64,000 nucleotides of DNA, taken from JBBQVS01 sp963792705 (GTDB taxonomy: Bacteria > Chloroflexota > Ktedonobacteria > Ktedonobacterales > Ktedonobacteraceae). The stretch spans positions 248,001-312,000 of the forward strand of contig CAWBXD010000014.1 of the NCBI GenBank assembly GCA_963792705.1, in the 5' to 3' direction. Positions within the stretch are counted from its first letter, which is position 1. Each line of letters starts with the position of its first letter. Shown here in pieces: positions 36,690 through 46,390 of the stretch. Under the pieces are notes generated by a model. That model had not been told where the DNA came from, did not search any database, and worked only from the letters and a program-made list of their open reading frames with translations. Made by a program: the position numbers and the translations under genes.

Positions 36690-38120
36690 CTACTTTTTCT
36701 CCCCCACAGCATTCTCGCCTTCAACATTCTCCCACTTCCGACCGTTCTTCCAGTATGCCTCGATATTTTCCAGGTTTCGCCCATTTGTCTCTGGCACAAG
36801 GAACCAGCAGAAAATGAATGCGCCAACGGCCAGCAATGCATACAGCCAGAACGTGAACGGTTTCCCAATCAGGTCAATCAACGAAAGGAACGTAATACTA
36901 ATAAGCAAATTGCCGCCCCAGTTCGCTACCGTCGAAATGCTGCCACCGGTGCCACGTAAGCGCGTTGGGAACAACTCCGAACTCAGCAGCCAGAATACAG
37001 GTCCCATACCAATCGCAAAGGAGACGATATATAGCAACAAAGCAATCAGAATCAGCACACCAATTTTAGCAGGACCAATCAGAAAGATAGCTCCCATTGC
37101 CGCAAGCGCAACAGCCATACCCACACTACCAATTAATAGCAATGGTCGTCGTCCCACCCGGTCCAGCAGTAGAATCGCGGCAATTGTCCCAAGCACGTTT
37201 ACCACACCCACGACACTGGTCGCCAAAATTGCGCCAGAAGCAGACTTAAAACCTGCATATCCAAAGATGGTTGGCGCATAATAGATCACTGTATTGATAC
37301 CCACAAATTGCTGTAACAAGGCAAGACCAACACCCACGACGAGAGCTATAGACAAACCAGACTTAACAAACGTCCGTAGTGTAGGCGCACTTCCGTCAGT
37401 GACAGCAGAGCGAATCGATTGTAGTTCCTTCTCTCTATCCTCTGGCGATAGATAATTCAGAGCCTTCTTTGCTTCATCCCAACGATCTCGGCCCGCTAGC
37501 CAACGCGGAGTCTCTGATAAGAACAGCATGCCAATCAGTAACCCAATCCCCGGCACCGCTGCAACTGCAAACATTGGACGCCATCCCAGATTAGCATTTG
37601 CAAACGCTAGATCAATCCAGTAGGAAACTGCGATACCCACTGTTACCGCTAGTTGGTTAAACGTGACCAAACCACCACGCACCTTCGGCGGTGCCATTTC
37701 CGCGATATACATTGGTGACACAAACGAAGCCACACCGACAGCAAAGCCAACAATAATGCGACAAACTACAAACAGGGCCAAATTCGGCATCACGGAGGTA
37801 AGAAGAGCACCAACCGCGAAAACGATAGCCATACTAATAAGCGTCTTTTTACGCCCAATACCATCGCTCAGTCTTCCACCAACCGCCGCACCAATAATCG
37901 TTCCAATCAAAATCGAACTGACGGCTAACTCTTCAGTAAACGAGGTAAGCGCGAAATCTTTCTTGAGAAAGAGTTCAGCACCTGATATAACTCCTGTGTC
38001 ATATCCAAAGAGCAATCCCCCTAGTGCCGCGACAGCTGCAATTCCATACACGGTTAATGGGTGACTTGCTTTCTCTACCGGATTCACATCCTCGTGAACA
38101 CCGTGCCCAGTGGTTGCCAT
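36690..38120 (-). CDS. Sugar porter family MFS transporter
   Basis: A 476-residue twelve-helix carrier of the sugar porter (GLUT/XylE-like) family. Signatures: FGYDTGVISGAELF in helix 1, RLSDGIGRKKT and LLLDRVGRRPLL in the two inter-helix loops, PESPRW-like ETPRWLAG after helix 6, QQFVGINTVIYYAP, and PETNGRNLENIE near the end. Imports a hexose or pentose by proton symport in the cytoplasmic membrane. Which sugar is not visible. Confidence 0.93.
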   Translation of the reverse strand: MATTGHGVHEDVNPVEKASHPLTVYGIAAVAALGGLLFGYDTGVISGAELFLKKDFALTSFTEELAVSSILIGTIIGAAVGGRLSDGIGRKKTLISMAIVFAVGALLTSVMPNLALFVVCRIIVGFAVGVASFVSPMYIAEMAPPKVRGGLVTFNQLAVTVGIAVSYWIDLAFANANLGWRPMFAVAAVPGIGLLIGMLFLSETPRWLAGRDRWDEAKKALNYLSPEDREKELQSIRSAVTDGSAPTLRTFVKSGLSIALVVGVGLALLQQFVGINTVIYYAPTIFGYAGFKSASGAILATSVVGVVNVLGTIAAILLLDRVGRRPLLLIGSVGMAVALAAMGAIFLIGPAKIGVLILIALLLYIVSFAIGMGPVFWLLSSELFPTRLRGTGGSISTVANWGGNLLISITFLSLIDLIGKPFTFWLYALLAVGAFIFCWFLVPETNGRNLENIEAYWKNGRKWENVEGENAVGEKK

Positions 38121-38340
38121 CTCAATGTCCTTTCAATGGTCGGTCAAGTTTTTCCTCACAGGATACGTTATACAAGATGAGTAATAAGATAAGAAACATC
38201 TAGGATAGTTTTGGGAAGTTCCCTTGTAATACGAAAAAGGAGTACCAAGAAGTTTCTACTTGCAAACCTTGTATGTAGGAAAGACCCGCCTAAACACGGA
38301 CTTTAGGCCATGAATGTGGACAAGGGCACCTTTGCCTCAA

Positions 38341-39177
38341 TTAAACTGTTTCACCATCACTATCCGGCTCAGGACGATCAACAAAACTATCGGCATTTAT
38401 ATTATTGTGTGACGGAGATACCAGCTCTTGATATCCCTCTATCACCTGCTCTGCAAAGGGACTATTCGGTTCCGTTGGCGGTACTACCTCCTGTGAGCGT
38501 TGCACAGGTTGATCTTCTGGCTTCTCTAAAGCGTCTATCCCTACCACATTCATCACCAACATATTCCGCTGTGCTAACGACTGATGCGGCACATATGCAT
38601 ACAACGGAGAATCTTCCTCTTGTAGTTGCTGTCTAATATGCTCCGATGTATGCCCATACTGCACACACGCCTCCTGTACGGCCTTCGATATATCCTCTTC
38701 CGAGAGCTTAAAAATCGTATCAAGCAAATGCATCAAATTCATGCCACGATTGAGCATCACCAACCGCCCATGTATCAGACGTTCTAGCAACCCATCGACT
38801 CGCCGCGTTTGATATTCCTCATGCACCTGTCGCGTGATATCAGCAATTGGCAACATATCCAATCGGCGGTTCAGAAAATCTACCACACTCGCTGTATCGC
38901 CCTCCTGCCACCTCTGTAGCAGTTCCAGGCACAATCCCCCTTCGTACTCCTTTGTCGTCTTTGCAACACTCAACAAACGTCCCTTGCGTTCGCATATCCA
39001 GCGTGCGTGAAGATATCGTACAGCATCAGCTACTGAAAACGTCTCAAACCGCCTCTGTCCATGCATGTCTTGTACAAAGCCAAAGCTCGCCTTAAACTCC
39101 TTCTGCATCGCATCAAAAGCCGCCAACTTCTGCTCGACCAGATGTTGCTTCTCCTCTGCCGTCATCGTATCCTTCAT
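38341..39177 (-). CDS. Hypothetical protein, helical
   Basis: A 278-residue soluble protein starting MKDTMTAEEKQHLVEQKLAAF; no family recognised. It is strongly helical and charged, with the block GHTSEHIRQQLQEEDSPLYAY toward the C-terminus and a proline-rich acidic tail. ATG at 39177 has AGGAGAT upstream; ATGs before it are not supported. It is alone on the minus strand between the transporter and the ICMT-like gene. Confidence 0.7.
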   Translation of the reverse strand: MKDTMTAEEKQHLVEQKLAAFDAMQKEFKASFGFVQDMHGQRRFETFSVADAVRYLHARWICERKGRLLSVAKTTKEYEGGLCLELLQRWQEGDTASVVDFLNRRLDMLPIADITRQVHEEYQTRRVDGLLERLIHGRLVMLNRGMNLMHLLDTIFKLSEEDISKAVQEACVQYGHTSEHIRQQLQEEDSPLYAYVPHQSLAQRNMLVMNVVGIDALEKPEDQPVQRSQEVVPPTEPNSPFAEQVIEGYQELVSPSHNNINADSFVDRPEPDSDGETV

Positions 39178-39355
39178 CTCGTATCTCCTAAATATTATTG
39201 CATCTCTCATTATTATCACGACACAACCTTCTGAATTGTTGCGTTGAACCATCAACAATTTCGAGAAGCAGCATTGACATATTGAATATTGCAGAGTACA
39301 GTCTCAATGAAGACTACTATTTTGCTAAACTTTGTAGAACTTGGAGATAAAAAAT

Positions 39356-39835
39356 ATGGCTACCATTGTTCAAGACAACGCAGGTGTTGTTGCACCCCCA
39401 CCATTGATTTACGCAGGAGGACTCGCGCTTGGTCTCCTCCTTCATCGTCTTCTTCCCATCAAGCTGCTCACTCATGCTCCACGCGTGCTTACTTTAGTAC
39501 TCGGTAGCATCAGTAGCGGCCTTGCGTTGACAATCGCGATACTCAGCTTTCGCCAAATGCGTAATGCTAATACACATATTGACCCAACGCAACCTACCAA
39601 TACCATCGTTACCTCAGGTCCCTTTCGTTTCACTCGCAATCCCATCTACACGTCCCTCACTCTGCTCTACATAGGTGTTGCGCTCATCGTCAACTCGCTC
39701 TTGACTATGCTACTCCTACCCATCATTCTCGTACTAATGAATGTCGGTGTGATTGCGCGCGAGGAACGCTACCTTGAACGCAAATTTGGCACTCAATACC
39801 TTGCCTATAAACAGCGTGTGCATCGCTGGCTATAA
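39356..39835 (+). CDS. Isoprenylcysteine carboxyl methyltransferase-like membrane protein
   Basis: A 159-residue protein with three or four membrane segments and the ICMT/PEMT C-terminal motif: SGPFRFTRNPIYTS, then REERYLERKFGTQYLAYKQRV. Bacterial members use SAM to methylate lipids or unknown substrates. ATG at 39356 with GGAG upstream is preferred to a TTG at 39341. Confidence 0.85.
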   Translation: MATIVQDNAGVVAPPPLIYAGGLALGLLLHRLLPIKLLTHAPRVLTLVLGSISSGLALTIAILSFRQMRNANTHIDPTQPTNTIVTSGPFRFTRNPIYTSLTLLYIGVALIVNSLLTMLLLPIILVLMNVGVIAREERYLERKFGTQYLAYKQRVHRWL

Positions 39836-39859
39836 CCATACAATTTTGTGATGATGCAA

Positions 39860-39892
39860 GGGGCACCAACTCCTTGACTGGAGTTGTGCCCT
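39860..39892. terminator. Hairpin GGGGCACCAACTCC/GGAGTTGTGCCC
   Basis: Arms pair with one bulge over 12-13 bases around TTGACT, just after the ICMT-like gene. Probably its terminator. Confidence 0.55.
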
Positions 39893-39965
39893 AGTTCTCC
39901 ATCTTCCCTTAACCCTTCCAACATTGCTGACGATAAAGAATGATATACACAAAAGGAGGTCTCTC

Positions 39966-41297
39966 TTGGTCAGCAATATAGAAGAACATCCGTTAGAAAC
40001 CGTCTCGCAACCAGAACAGCTATTCAGCAAAAATACATCAGCACTTCGTAAAACACAATGCATTGAGTACAGTGTTGGCGTCATGGCCTACAACGAAGAA
40101 GCCAACATTGGGCGTACTCTTGAAGCCATCTTGAGTCAGTCCCAGCATAAAACTGCGCTTACGGAGATCATCGTCGTTGCAAGTGGTTGTACCGATAACA
40201 CGGTGAGTGTTGTGCAGGCAATGATGGTCACAGAACCACGCATTCAGCTAATCGTTCAGCCACAGCGCGAAGGCAAAGCATCGGCAATCAACCTCTTTTT
40301 GCAACACGCCCGAAGTGAAATACTTGTCATGGTAGGTGCCGATATCATTCCTGAACGTGATACGTTAGAGCAACTTTGCATTCACTTCTTAGATACACAT
40401 GTGGGCATGGTAGGAGCACATCCAATACCCGTCAACGATCAGGAAACTTTCGTTGGACATGCTGTTCATCTCTTGTGGCTCCTTCATGACCGCATGGCTC
40501 GCCGCAGTCCCAAACTCGGCGAGGTCGTCGCGTTCCGTAACACCGTTGTCAGCATCCCAACCGACACCGCCGTTGACGAGATTTCCATTCAGGCCGCGAT
40601 ATCGTCGCAGAACCTTACTCTTGTCTATGAGCCAGAGGCCCTCGTTTATAACAAAGGTCCAATGACTATCCGCGACTTTCTGAAACAACGCCGACGCATA
40701 CATGCCGGACATCTCAAAATACGTGAGCAGGAACGCTATGAAGCTCCTACCATGAGCGTCATCCCAATCCTACAAGAACTTTTTACCAGCGCACCCTATA
40801 CAGTGAACAGTCCTAAGCAACTTGTCTGGACACTAGGCACTATCGGGTTGGAGGGATTAGCGCGCTTACAAGGTAAGTACGATGTTGTACGTAAACGTTC
40901 ACATCACGTCTGGCAAGCAGTTGCATCCACAAAAACGTTGGAAGACGCGCAGCGCAAACTCCGACGCATCTCGAAAACGCAAAGCGTTATTGTCTTTCAG
41001 GTACAGCGCGAAGGAGGGAAAATACTTGATATACAAGTAGAACGTAGCATCCACACCCTATTGCAAAAAACACTTCCTGCGCTACGGAAGTTTATGCGGA
41101 GAGATGACCTACTCAGCATTCATGGCATGCACACCATTGTAGCTGTCCTAAATGCAGAGCAGGGAGGAGCAGAATTTGTCGCCCAACGCCTCAAAGCCCT
41201 TATAGAGACACGTATCCTGGTGAATAGCCAACATACTCCCATTCAGGTACGCTATCACACCGTCTCCTTTGGACAAACAATCGAAAACATTGCATAA
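39966..41297 (+). CDS. GT2 glycosyltransferase fused to a degenerate GGDEF-like domain
   Basis: A 443-residue protein. The TTG at 39966 is chosen because GGAGG lies six bases before it. Residues about 30-270 form a GT2 domain: VGVMAYNEEANIGRTLEAIL, VASGCTDNT, EGKASAINLFL, MVGADIIPE (DxD-like) and RRIHAGHLKIRE (R-x-x-R/W region). From about 330 the sequence RTLLQKTL-like IHTLLQKTLPALRKFMRRDD, VAVLNAEQGGAEFVAQRLKA and VRYHTVSFG follows the order of a diguanylate-cyclase fold, but GGDEF is replaced by SIHGMHTI. It likely synthesises a surface glycan, with the tail as a sensory or structural module. Confidence 0.75.
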   Translation: MVSNIEEHPLETVSQPEQLFSKNTSALRKTQCIEYSVGVMAYNEEANIGRTLEAILSQSQHKTALTEIIVVASGCTDNTVSVVQAMMVTEPRIQLIVQPQREGKASAINLFLQHARSEILVMVGADIIPERDTLEQLCIHFLDTHVGMVGAHPIPVNDQETFVGHAVHLLWLLHDRMARRSPKLGEVVAFRNTVVSIPTDTAVDEISIQAAISSQNLTLVYEPEALVYNKGPMTIRDFLKQRRRIHAGHLKIREQERYEAPTMSVIPILQELFTSAPYTVNSPKQLVWTLGTIGLEGLARLQGKYDVVRKRSHHVWQAVASTKTLEDAQRKLRRISKTQSVIVFQVQREGGKILDIQVERSIHTLLQKTLPALRKFMRRDDLLSIHGMHTIVAVLNAEQGGAEFVAQRLKALIETRILVNSQHTPIQVRYHTVSFGQTIENIA

Positions 41298-41303
41298 TGC
41301 GTG

Positions 41304-41408
41304 TAGGGACCGATTTATCGCGTCCGGGGTGGGGCAACGTATCGGCAACAATTCTGTGCGGCAATGTGTGCCCCTCCTCGCCCCGTGGACGCGATAAATC
41401 GGTCCCTA
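41304..41408. mobile_element. MITE-like element, 22-base perfect terminal repeats
   Basis: Arms at 41304-41325 (starting TAGGGACCGATTTATCGCG) and 41387-41408 are exact reverse complements. The 105-base element is non-coding, GC-rich inside and lies in the gap after the GT2 gene. Such units are often dispersed in many copies. Confidence 0.65.
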
Positions 41409-41582
41409 GACCTCCATTCGCTTCTTCCCAAAAACCTCCTGTTGAAAGCATCTCCTTGCGGGTGCCATTGCCTTCGCCACATCAAGATTGACAGACTACT
41501 ACCACGCGACGTGCTACAATGAAACCGTAACCCATACTAGAGGGGACATAGCACCGATAACAGAAAGCGCAGCATATTACCT

Positions 41583-42806
41583 ATGGCATCGGCCTCTTCA
41601 ACGCAATCAGCGGAGATAGCACATAATCACAAACCTAGCAGCGTTCCTTTACGTATCTTCGCGGCATGCCTGACTTCTGTCGTGGTATCCATCCACTACA
41701 CTAACTACAGCCCACTTATTGCAACCATACGTACTGCACTACACGTTAGTAGTGGACAGGCAGGTCTGCTCTCAACACTACTCTTTCTAGGACTCGCTAT
41801 CACTTACATTCCAGCAGGTGTGTTAGCAGACCGTTTTGGCGCAAGACCCGTACTCATCTGGTTTAGTAGCTTAATTGTGGTTGGTGCCGTCCTTTTACCA
41901 CTCTTTCCCACACTTTTGTGGGTACTCTTCTGTCGTCTACTGGTAGGGTTTGGTTCAGGTGGTGCTTTCATTGCGGGTGCAGGGGTTGCTGCAGGACTAG
42001 GGAAACACGCTCCATTAGGGCAAGGTCTTTATGGCGGTGCCACCCAGGTTGGGCAAGCGTTAGGGTTATTCGTCACGCCTCTCTTGCTTCCCTTCTTGGG
42101 ATGGCGTGGTTGCTTTCTCTTTTGGGGTATCTTCAGCGCATCATCTGTTATCGTCTGGCTCTTTGTTAATGATGGGCAGGAAGTTCACTCACGGACTAAG
42201 ATTGACGTAAAATCTGCCGCTCGCTCGCCTGCGGTCTGGACCTTAGGCCTTTCACACCTCGGCACCTTTGGATTAGGCGTGGCAATCTCTGCATGGCTTA
42301 CCATCTATCTCATCGACCAGTATCATCTCTCACTCACGTTTGCTGCCGCCTTTGGCTCGTTTGCCTTACTGACTGGTATGTTTTTCCGACCGCTTGGCGG
42401 GGTCTTAATTGGACGCAACATTATCGGCGCGATTCCTTTGTTGAGAATGGGCACCATTATGGGTGCAATTGGCGTCGCTGTCTTAATGATTCCATTCGTT
42501 ATTCCCGTACTGACAATTCTCGGTATTTCCTTGATTGCTATAGGGGCAACTATTCCATACACATCGGTATTTCACTCGGCAGCACAGCTACGTACTGTGA
42601 AGAAAGGTCTCGCTCAAGGCTTTGTGAGCATGCTGTCCAGTCCAACAGCAATCATAGGGCCACCCCTCATTGGCTATTTGCTCGACCGCACAAAAAGCTT
42701 TACCTATGCCTTCAGTGTCGTTCTCTTGTTCAGCATCGTAGCCATTACTGCATCCTTCCTTGCAGGGCCAGCAATTAAACGCGAGTCAATCGTACCTCCG
42801 CTATAA
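41583..42806 (+). CDS. MFS transporter
   Basis: A 407-residue twelve-helix major facilitator. The loop motif 2-3 reads GVLADRFGARPVL (G-x3-D-R-x-G-R/A-R) and there is a second, weaker copy GGVLIGRNIIG. The helix GLLSTLLFLGLAITYIPAG resembles nitrate/cyanate and sugar-phosphate-type carriers (NarK/CynX). Substrate not identified. It has no operon partner. Confidence 0.88.
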   Translation: MASASSTQSAEIAHNHKPSSVPLRIFAACLTSVVVSIHYTNYSPLIATIRTALHVSSGQAGLLSTLLFLGLAITYIPAGVLADRFGARPVLIWFSSLIVVGAVLLPLFPTLLWVLFCRLLVGFGSGGAFIAGAGVAAGLGKHAPLGQGLYGGATQVGQALGLFVTPLLLPFLGWRGCFLFWGIFSASSVIVWLFVNDGQEVHSRTKIDVKSAARSPAVWTLGLSHLGTFGLGVAISAWLTIYLIDQYHLSLTFAAAFGSFALLTGMFFRPLGGVLIGRNIIGAIPLLRMGTIMGAIGVAVLMIPFVIPVLTILGISLIAIGATIPYTSVFHSAAQLRTVKKGLAQGFVSMLSSPTAIIGPPLIGYLLDRTKSFTYAFSVVLLFSIVAITASFLAGPAIKRESIVPPL

Positions 42807-42971
42807 ATATACAAAGATATCATGTCCCAAAGTCTTGACAGTCCCACTCAAGAGGTAGTCTACTACAAACGTGGTAGACTACAAGAGAGAGAAGACGAAC
42901 AAGAGTCACCTTGCTTTTGAAGCGAGTGAGTCTCACTCATGATGAATTTTGACAACCGAAAACAGCAGTGA

Positions 42972-43100
42972 CGGTAGGGGCAGCAATTGATTGCGCCCCT
43001 GGACGAGCGAAGCAATGTCCAGTCCTTCCAGTGACGCCGGAGAGAGACCGCACCTCGCTTCGCTCGTGCGGTCGGGCGCAATCAATTGCTGCCTCTACCG
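42972..43100. mobile_element. MITE-like element, 27-base terminal repeats
   Basis: Arms at 42972-42998 (core GGGGCAGCAATTGATTGCG) and 43074-43100 are reverse complements with one mismatch. Inside, GCACGAGCGAAGCGAG-type sequence forms a second hairpin. No coding potential. It occupies most of the 387-base gap between the MFS gene and pgmB and differs in sequence from the element at 41304. Confidence 0.65.
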
Positions 43101-43193
43101 AGGAAATGACCGTATTCGGGTGTCAATGTTCATTAGGGCAGGTTTATCTTGATTATCTCTTAGTTTGCATTTAAAGAAAGAGAGTGTTATTTC

Positions 43194-43787
43194 ATGAAAA
43201 GACCAAAGGCGATCATTTTTGACTTGGATGGGGTACTCACCGATACCTCCGAGTATCACTATCAAGCATGGAAACATCTCGCAGATGACGAGGGTATTTC
43301 ATTCACACACGAAGAGAACGATGCTCATTTACGCGGTGTTGGGCGACGCGACTCACTTATGTACCTGCTCAAGGGTCGTCAAGTATCTGAAGAGCAGATG
43401 CAAGAAATGATGGAACGTAAAAACCAATACTATACTGAACTCATTAAGAATATGTCACCCAGTGAAGTTGTCGCTGGTGGCGTCGAACTGCTAAAAGAAC
43501 TGAAAGCAGCAGGGATTAAGACAGCCATCGCATCAGCGAGCAAAAATACTTCTACGGTATTAGAGAAGTTACAAATAACCTCCTACTTTGATGGCATCGC
43601 CGATGGCAACAGTATTGTCAATGGCAAGCCCAAACCCGATGTCTTCGTCTTCGCGGCAGGTCTCGTCAACACACCCGTCGTTGACTGCTTAGGTATTGAG
43701 GATGCCGACGCAGGGATTGAGGCCATCAAAGCGGCAGGCATGGAAGCATTAGGTATTGGTCCAGCAGACCGCTTCCATAAAAGCTGA
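43194..43787 (+). CDS. pgmB: Beta-phosphoglucomutase
   Basis: A 197-residue HAD enzyme that converts beta-glucose-1-phosphate to glucose-6-phosphate. Motif 1 is FDLDGVLTDTSEYHYQAWK with both Asp, the cap has LRGVGRRDSL, motif 2/3 ASASKNT and motif 4 GIEDADAGIEAIKAAG. It ends about 20 residues earlier than usual family members, right after ALGIGPADRF, so the last helix may be missing; activity is still likely. It is followed by a GH65 phosphorylase, its usual partner. Confidence 0.9.
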   Translation: MKRPKAIIFDLDGVLTDTSEYHYQAWKHLADDEGISFTHEENDAHLRGVGRRDSLMYLLKGRQVSEEQMQEMMERKNQYYTELIKNMSPSEVVAGGVELLKELKAAGIKTAIASASKNTSTVLEKLQITSYFDGIADGNSIVNGKPKPDVFVFAAGLVNTPVVDCLGIEDADAGIEAIKAAGMEALGIGPADRFHKS

Positions 43788-43907
43788 CAAAACTATCCCA
43801 AATATGGAAAACAAAAAGCTACAAGACTTAATAGATTAGCATATAAAAATGCATGGTAAGACCTTCTAGCAAATCACTGCACATGCATTTTTAGGAAGGA
43901 TGCTTCT

Positions 43908-46085
43908 GTGGACCTTTGGCACATAAGCGAGAGTACTCTGGACCCAACCCCTAAGCACATTCACAGCCAAGAAACCGTCTACACTGTAGGCAACGGCTAC
44001 TTCTGTACACGTGGCACATTTGAGGAAGGCTACCCGCAAGCCAACCCTGCAACACTACTCTATGGCGTCTTTGATAAGGTTCCGATATCAAAAGAGGAAT
44101 TGGCGAACGCTCCCGATTGGACACTACTTCGCCTGTTTGTCAATGGCGAGCGCTTTCGTCTCGACAAGGGGCATATTCTGGATTACCAACGCACTCTGGA
44201 CATCAAAAACGGCGTTCTAAAGCGCACGGTACGCTGGGAAAGTACTTCTGGAATACGTCTCCTTATCGAAAGCGAACGCATTGCAAGCCTTGCTGACGAA
44301 CACGTCGGTGCTATTCGCTATAGCGTTACGGCCGAGAAAACTGATCAGCCACTTGAGGTCGAGCTATTCGCAGGTCTTAACACTGCTGTTGGCAACTATC
44401 ACCTGATGCATTGGGAGACCAGCGATCAGGGTCATCAAGACAACATTGTGTGGCTCAAGAGCGAGACAATAGCAACACAGGTCTACCTTGCACAAACAAT
44501 TAGTATCACCTCGGCAACATCAGGGTTCAAGACAGAGGTATATAATTCTGATGTTGCACCCGATATTCGACTTTATGGCACACTAGCACAAGGGGCAACT
44601 GTTACCGCTGAAAAGCTCGTAACGATGTACACCTCTCGTGATGGGGTAGAGCCAGTGGCAACAGCCCTCGAACATCATCAGAAACTTCTTTCCGCTCAGG
44701 GGAACGTTTATGATACTCTGTTTACAGAGCATCAAGCTGCATGGGCGCAGTTCTGGAACGAGGCCGATGTCATCATTGAAGGCGACGAGAAGGCTCAGGT
44801 TGGCATACGCTACAACCTCTACCAGCTACGCATCAACGCCTCTTCACATGATGATCGCTACAGTATTGCAGCGAAGGGAATGACAGGCTTTGGCTATCGT
44901 GGGCACATTTTCCACGATACTGAAATCTTTATGCTCCCTTTCTTTATATATGCAATGCCCAATCTCGCACGTAACCTTGTCATGTATCGCTATCATACCC
45001 TGCCAGCCGCACGCAAGAAAGCGGCTAATAATGGCTTTGAAGGCGCGCAATATGCCTGGGAAAGTACGCTTAGTGGTGAAGAGTCAACACCACCGTCTAT
45101 CGTTCATCCAGAAACTGGCGAGGTTATTCCCGTCCTCAATGGACCGTTAGAGATACACATTAGCGCAAGTGTCGCCCATGCTGCATGGCAATATTGGACC
45201 ATCTCAGGCGATAACGATTTCATGCGCGACTATGGCGCGGAAATCATTCTCAGTACCGCGCTCTTCTGGGGCAGTCGCGTTGAAAAGAATACAGAACGCG
45301 ACGACTACGAGCTTACTGACGTTATCGGTCCTGATGAATGGCATGAACACGTCAACAACAACACTTTCACTAACTACATGGCACGCTGGAACTTGCGGAC
45401 CGCACTCGACATTTTGCAGTGGCTTCAGTCAAACGCTCCTGACAAAGCACAAGCGTTGACGCAACAACTCGACTTGACGAGTCAACGTCTTGAGCATTGG
45501 CAGGATATAGTGAAGCGCATACGTATCCTCCAAGACCCAAAAACGAAGGTGTTTGAGCAGTTCGACGGCTTCTTCAAACTTGAGGAACTCGACCAGGACA
45601 AGTACAAAGGTCGTACTGACTCGTATCAGGGCATTCTTGGCGTAGAGCCGATACAGAAGTACCGTATTGTCAAACAGGCGGACGTACTGATGCTGCTTAC
45701 CGTACTTAACCAAGAATTTGACCACGAAACCAAGCAAGCCAACTGGGATTACTATTATCCTCTCACCGATCACGACTATGGTTCCTCGCTCACTCCCGCA
45801 TTCCATGTAATCCTAGCATGTGAACTGGGCAAGGAGAATGCCGCCACTGACCTGTTCCGCTTAGGCAATCTCGTTGATATCGAGAACCTTCGAGGCAATA
45901 CACCAGAAGGCATTCACACGGCTTGTGCTGGCGCGGTATGGCAAGCAGCCATTTTCGGCTTCGCGGGTCTCAACGTCACTGAGGAAGGCTATACAACAGA
46001 ACCACACCTACCCGAAACCTGGACGCGTCTCGCCTTCAATTTCACTCTTCGAGGTAAATTGGAGCGAGTTGACTTACACAAGTAG
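43908..46085 (+). CDS. GH65 disaccharide phosphorylase (maltose/trehalose/kojibiose type)
   Basis: A 725-residue inverting phosphorylase that splits an alpha-glucoside with phosphate to glucose and beta-glucose-1-phosphate, the substrate of the preceding PgmB. The (alpha/alpha)6 catalytic core has YRGHIFHDTEIFMLPFF, and the general acid lies in the GPDEWHEHVNNNTFTN block. The N-terminal beta-sandwich begins at TVGNGYFCTRGTFEE. GTG at 43908 with AGGAAGGA upstream is the start. FHDTE replaces the more common FWDTE, so the disaccharide specificity may differ; it cannot be named. Confidence 0.9.
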   Translation: MDLWHISESTLDPTPKHIHSQETVYTVGNGYFCTRGTFEEGYPQANPATLLYGVFDKVPISKEELANAPDWTLLRLFVNGERFRLDKGHILDYQRTLDIKNGVLKRTVRWESTSGIRLLIESERIASLADEHVGAIRYSVTAEKTDQPLEVELFAGLNTAVGNYHLMHWETSDQGHQDNIVWLKSETIATQVYLAQTISITSATSGFKTEVYNSDVAPDIRLYGTLAQGATVTAEKLVTMYTSRDGVEPVATALEHHQKLLSAQGNVYDTLFTEHQAAWAQFWNEADVIIEGDEKAQVGIRYNLYQLRINASSHDDRYSIAAKGMTGFGYRGHIFHDTEIFMLPFFIYAMPNLARNLVMYRYHTLPAARKKAANNGFEGAQYAWESTLSGEESTPPSIVHPETGEVIPVLNGPLEIHISASVAHAAWQYWTISGDNDFMRDYGAEIILSTALFWGSRVEKNTERDDYELTDVIGPDEWHEHVNNNTFTNYMARWNLRTALDILQWLQSNAPDKAQALTQQLDLTSQRLEHWQDIVKRIRILQDPKTKVFEQFDGFFKLEELDQDKYKGRTDSYQGILGVEPIQKYRIVKQADVLMLLTVLNQEFDHETKQANWDYYYPLTDHDYGSSLTPAFHVILACELGKENAATDLFRLGNLVDIENLRGNTPEGIHTACAGAVWQAAIFGFAGLNVTEEGYTTEPHLPETWTRLAFNFTLRGKLERVDLHK

Positions 46086-46087
46086 CC

Positions 46088-46143
46088 ACTGATATAGCCC
46101 ACCCTTTCAACTGCTAGCAGTTGAAAGGGTGGGCTATATCAGT
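46088..46143. terminator. 28-bp perfect palindrome after the phosphorylase gene
   Basis: Arms 46088-46115 and 46116-46143 are exact reverse complements, ACTGATATAGCCCACCCTTT being the outer part. It lies 3 bases after the stop and is probably the terminator of the pgmB-GH65 transcript. Confidence 0.8.
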
Positions 46144-46257
46144 TCTAAAACCCTCTTATTTTTTCAAATCAACGCTTGACAAGTAAAGGACAGAGGAGTA
46201 TTATTAGCCTCGTGAAGAAACTTTCCAGCAATGAAGAGCAAACTCACGAGGCTATGA

Positions 46258-46334
46258 GGCGCATTCGTCTAGCGGCCTAGGACGCCGCCCTCTCAAGGCG
46301 GAGACCACGGGTTCGAATCCCGTATGCGCTACCA
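46258..46334 (+). tRNA. tRNA-Glu(CTC)
   Basis: The acceptor stem GGCGCAT pairs with ATGCGCT (G1-U72 wobble), the anticodon arm is CCGCC-CTCTCAA-GGCGG with anticodon CTC, the T-arm is ACGGG-TTCGAAT-CCCGT, and CCA is encoded. Total 77 bases with CCA. Decodes GAG. It is a single tRNA gene, followed by a hairpin terminator. Confidence 0.95.
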
Positions 46335-46343
46335 ACACCTAAC

Positions 46344-46390
46344 AAAGAGAGACTTCAAACCGCTCTACAGGCCATTTGAAGTCTCTCTTT
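46344..46390 (+). terminator. tRNA-Glu terminator
   Basis: AAAGAGAGACTTCAAA at 46344-46359 pairs perfectly with TTTGAAGTCTCTCTTT at 46375-46390, followed by ATTT. Factor-independent terminator. Confidence 0.8.
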
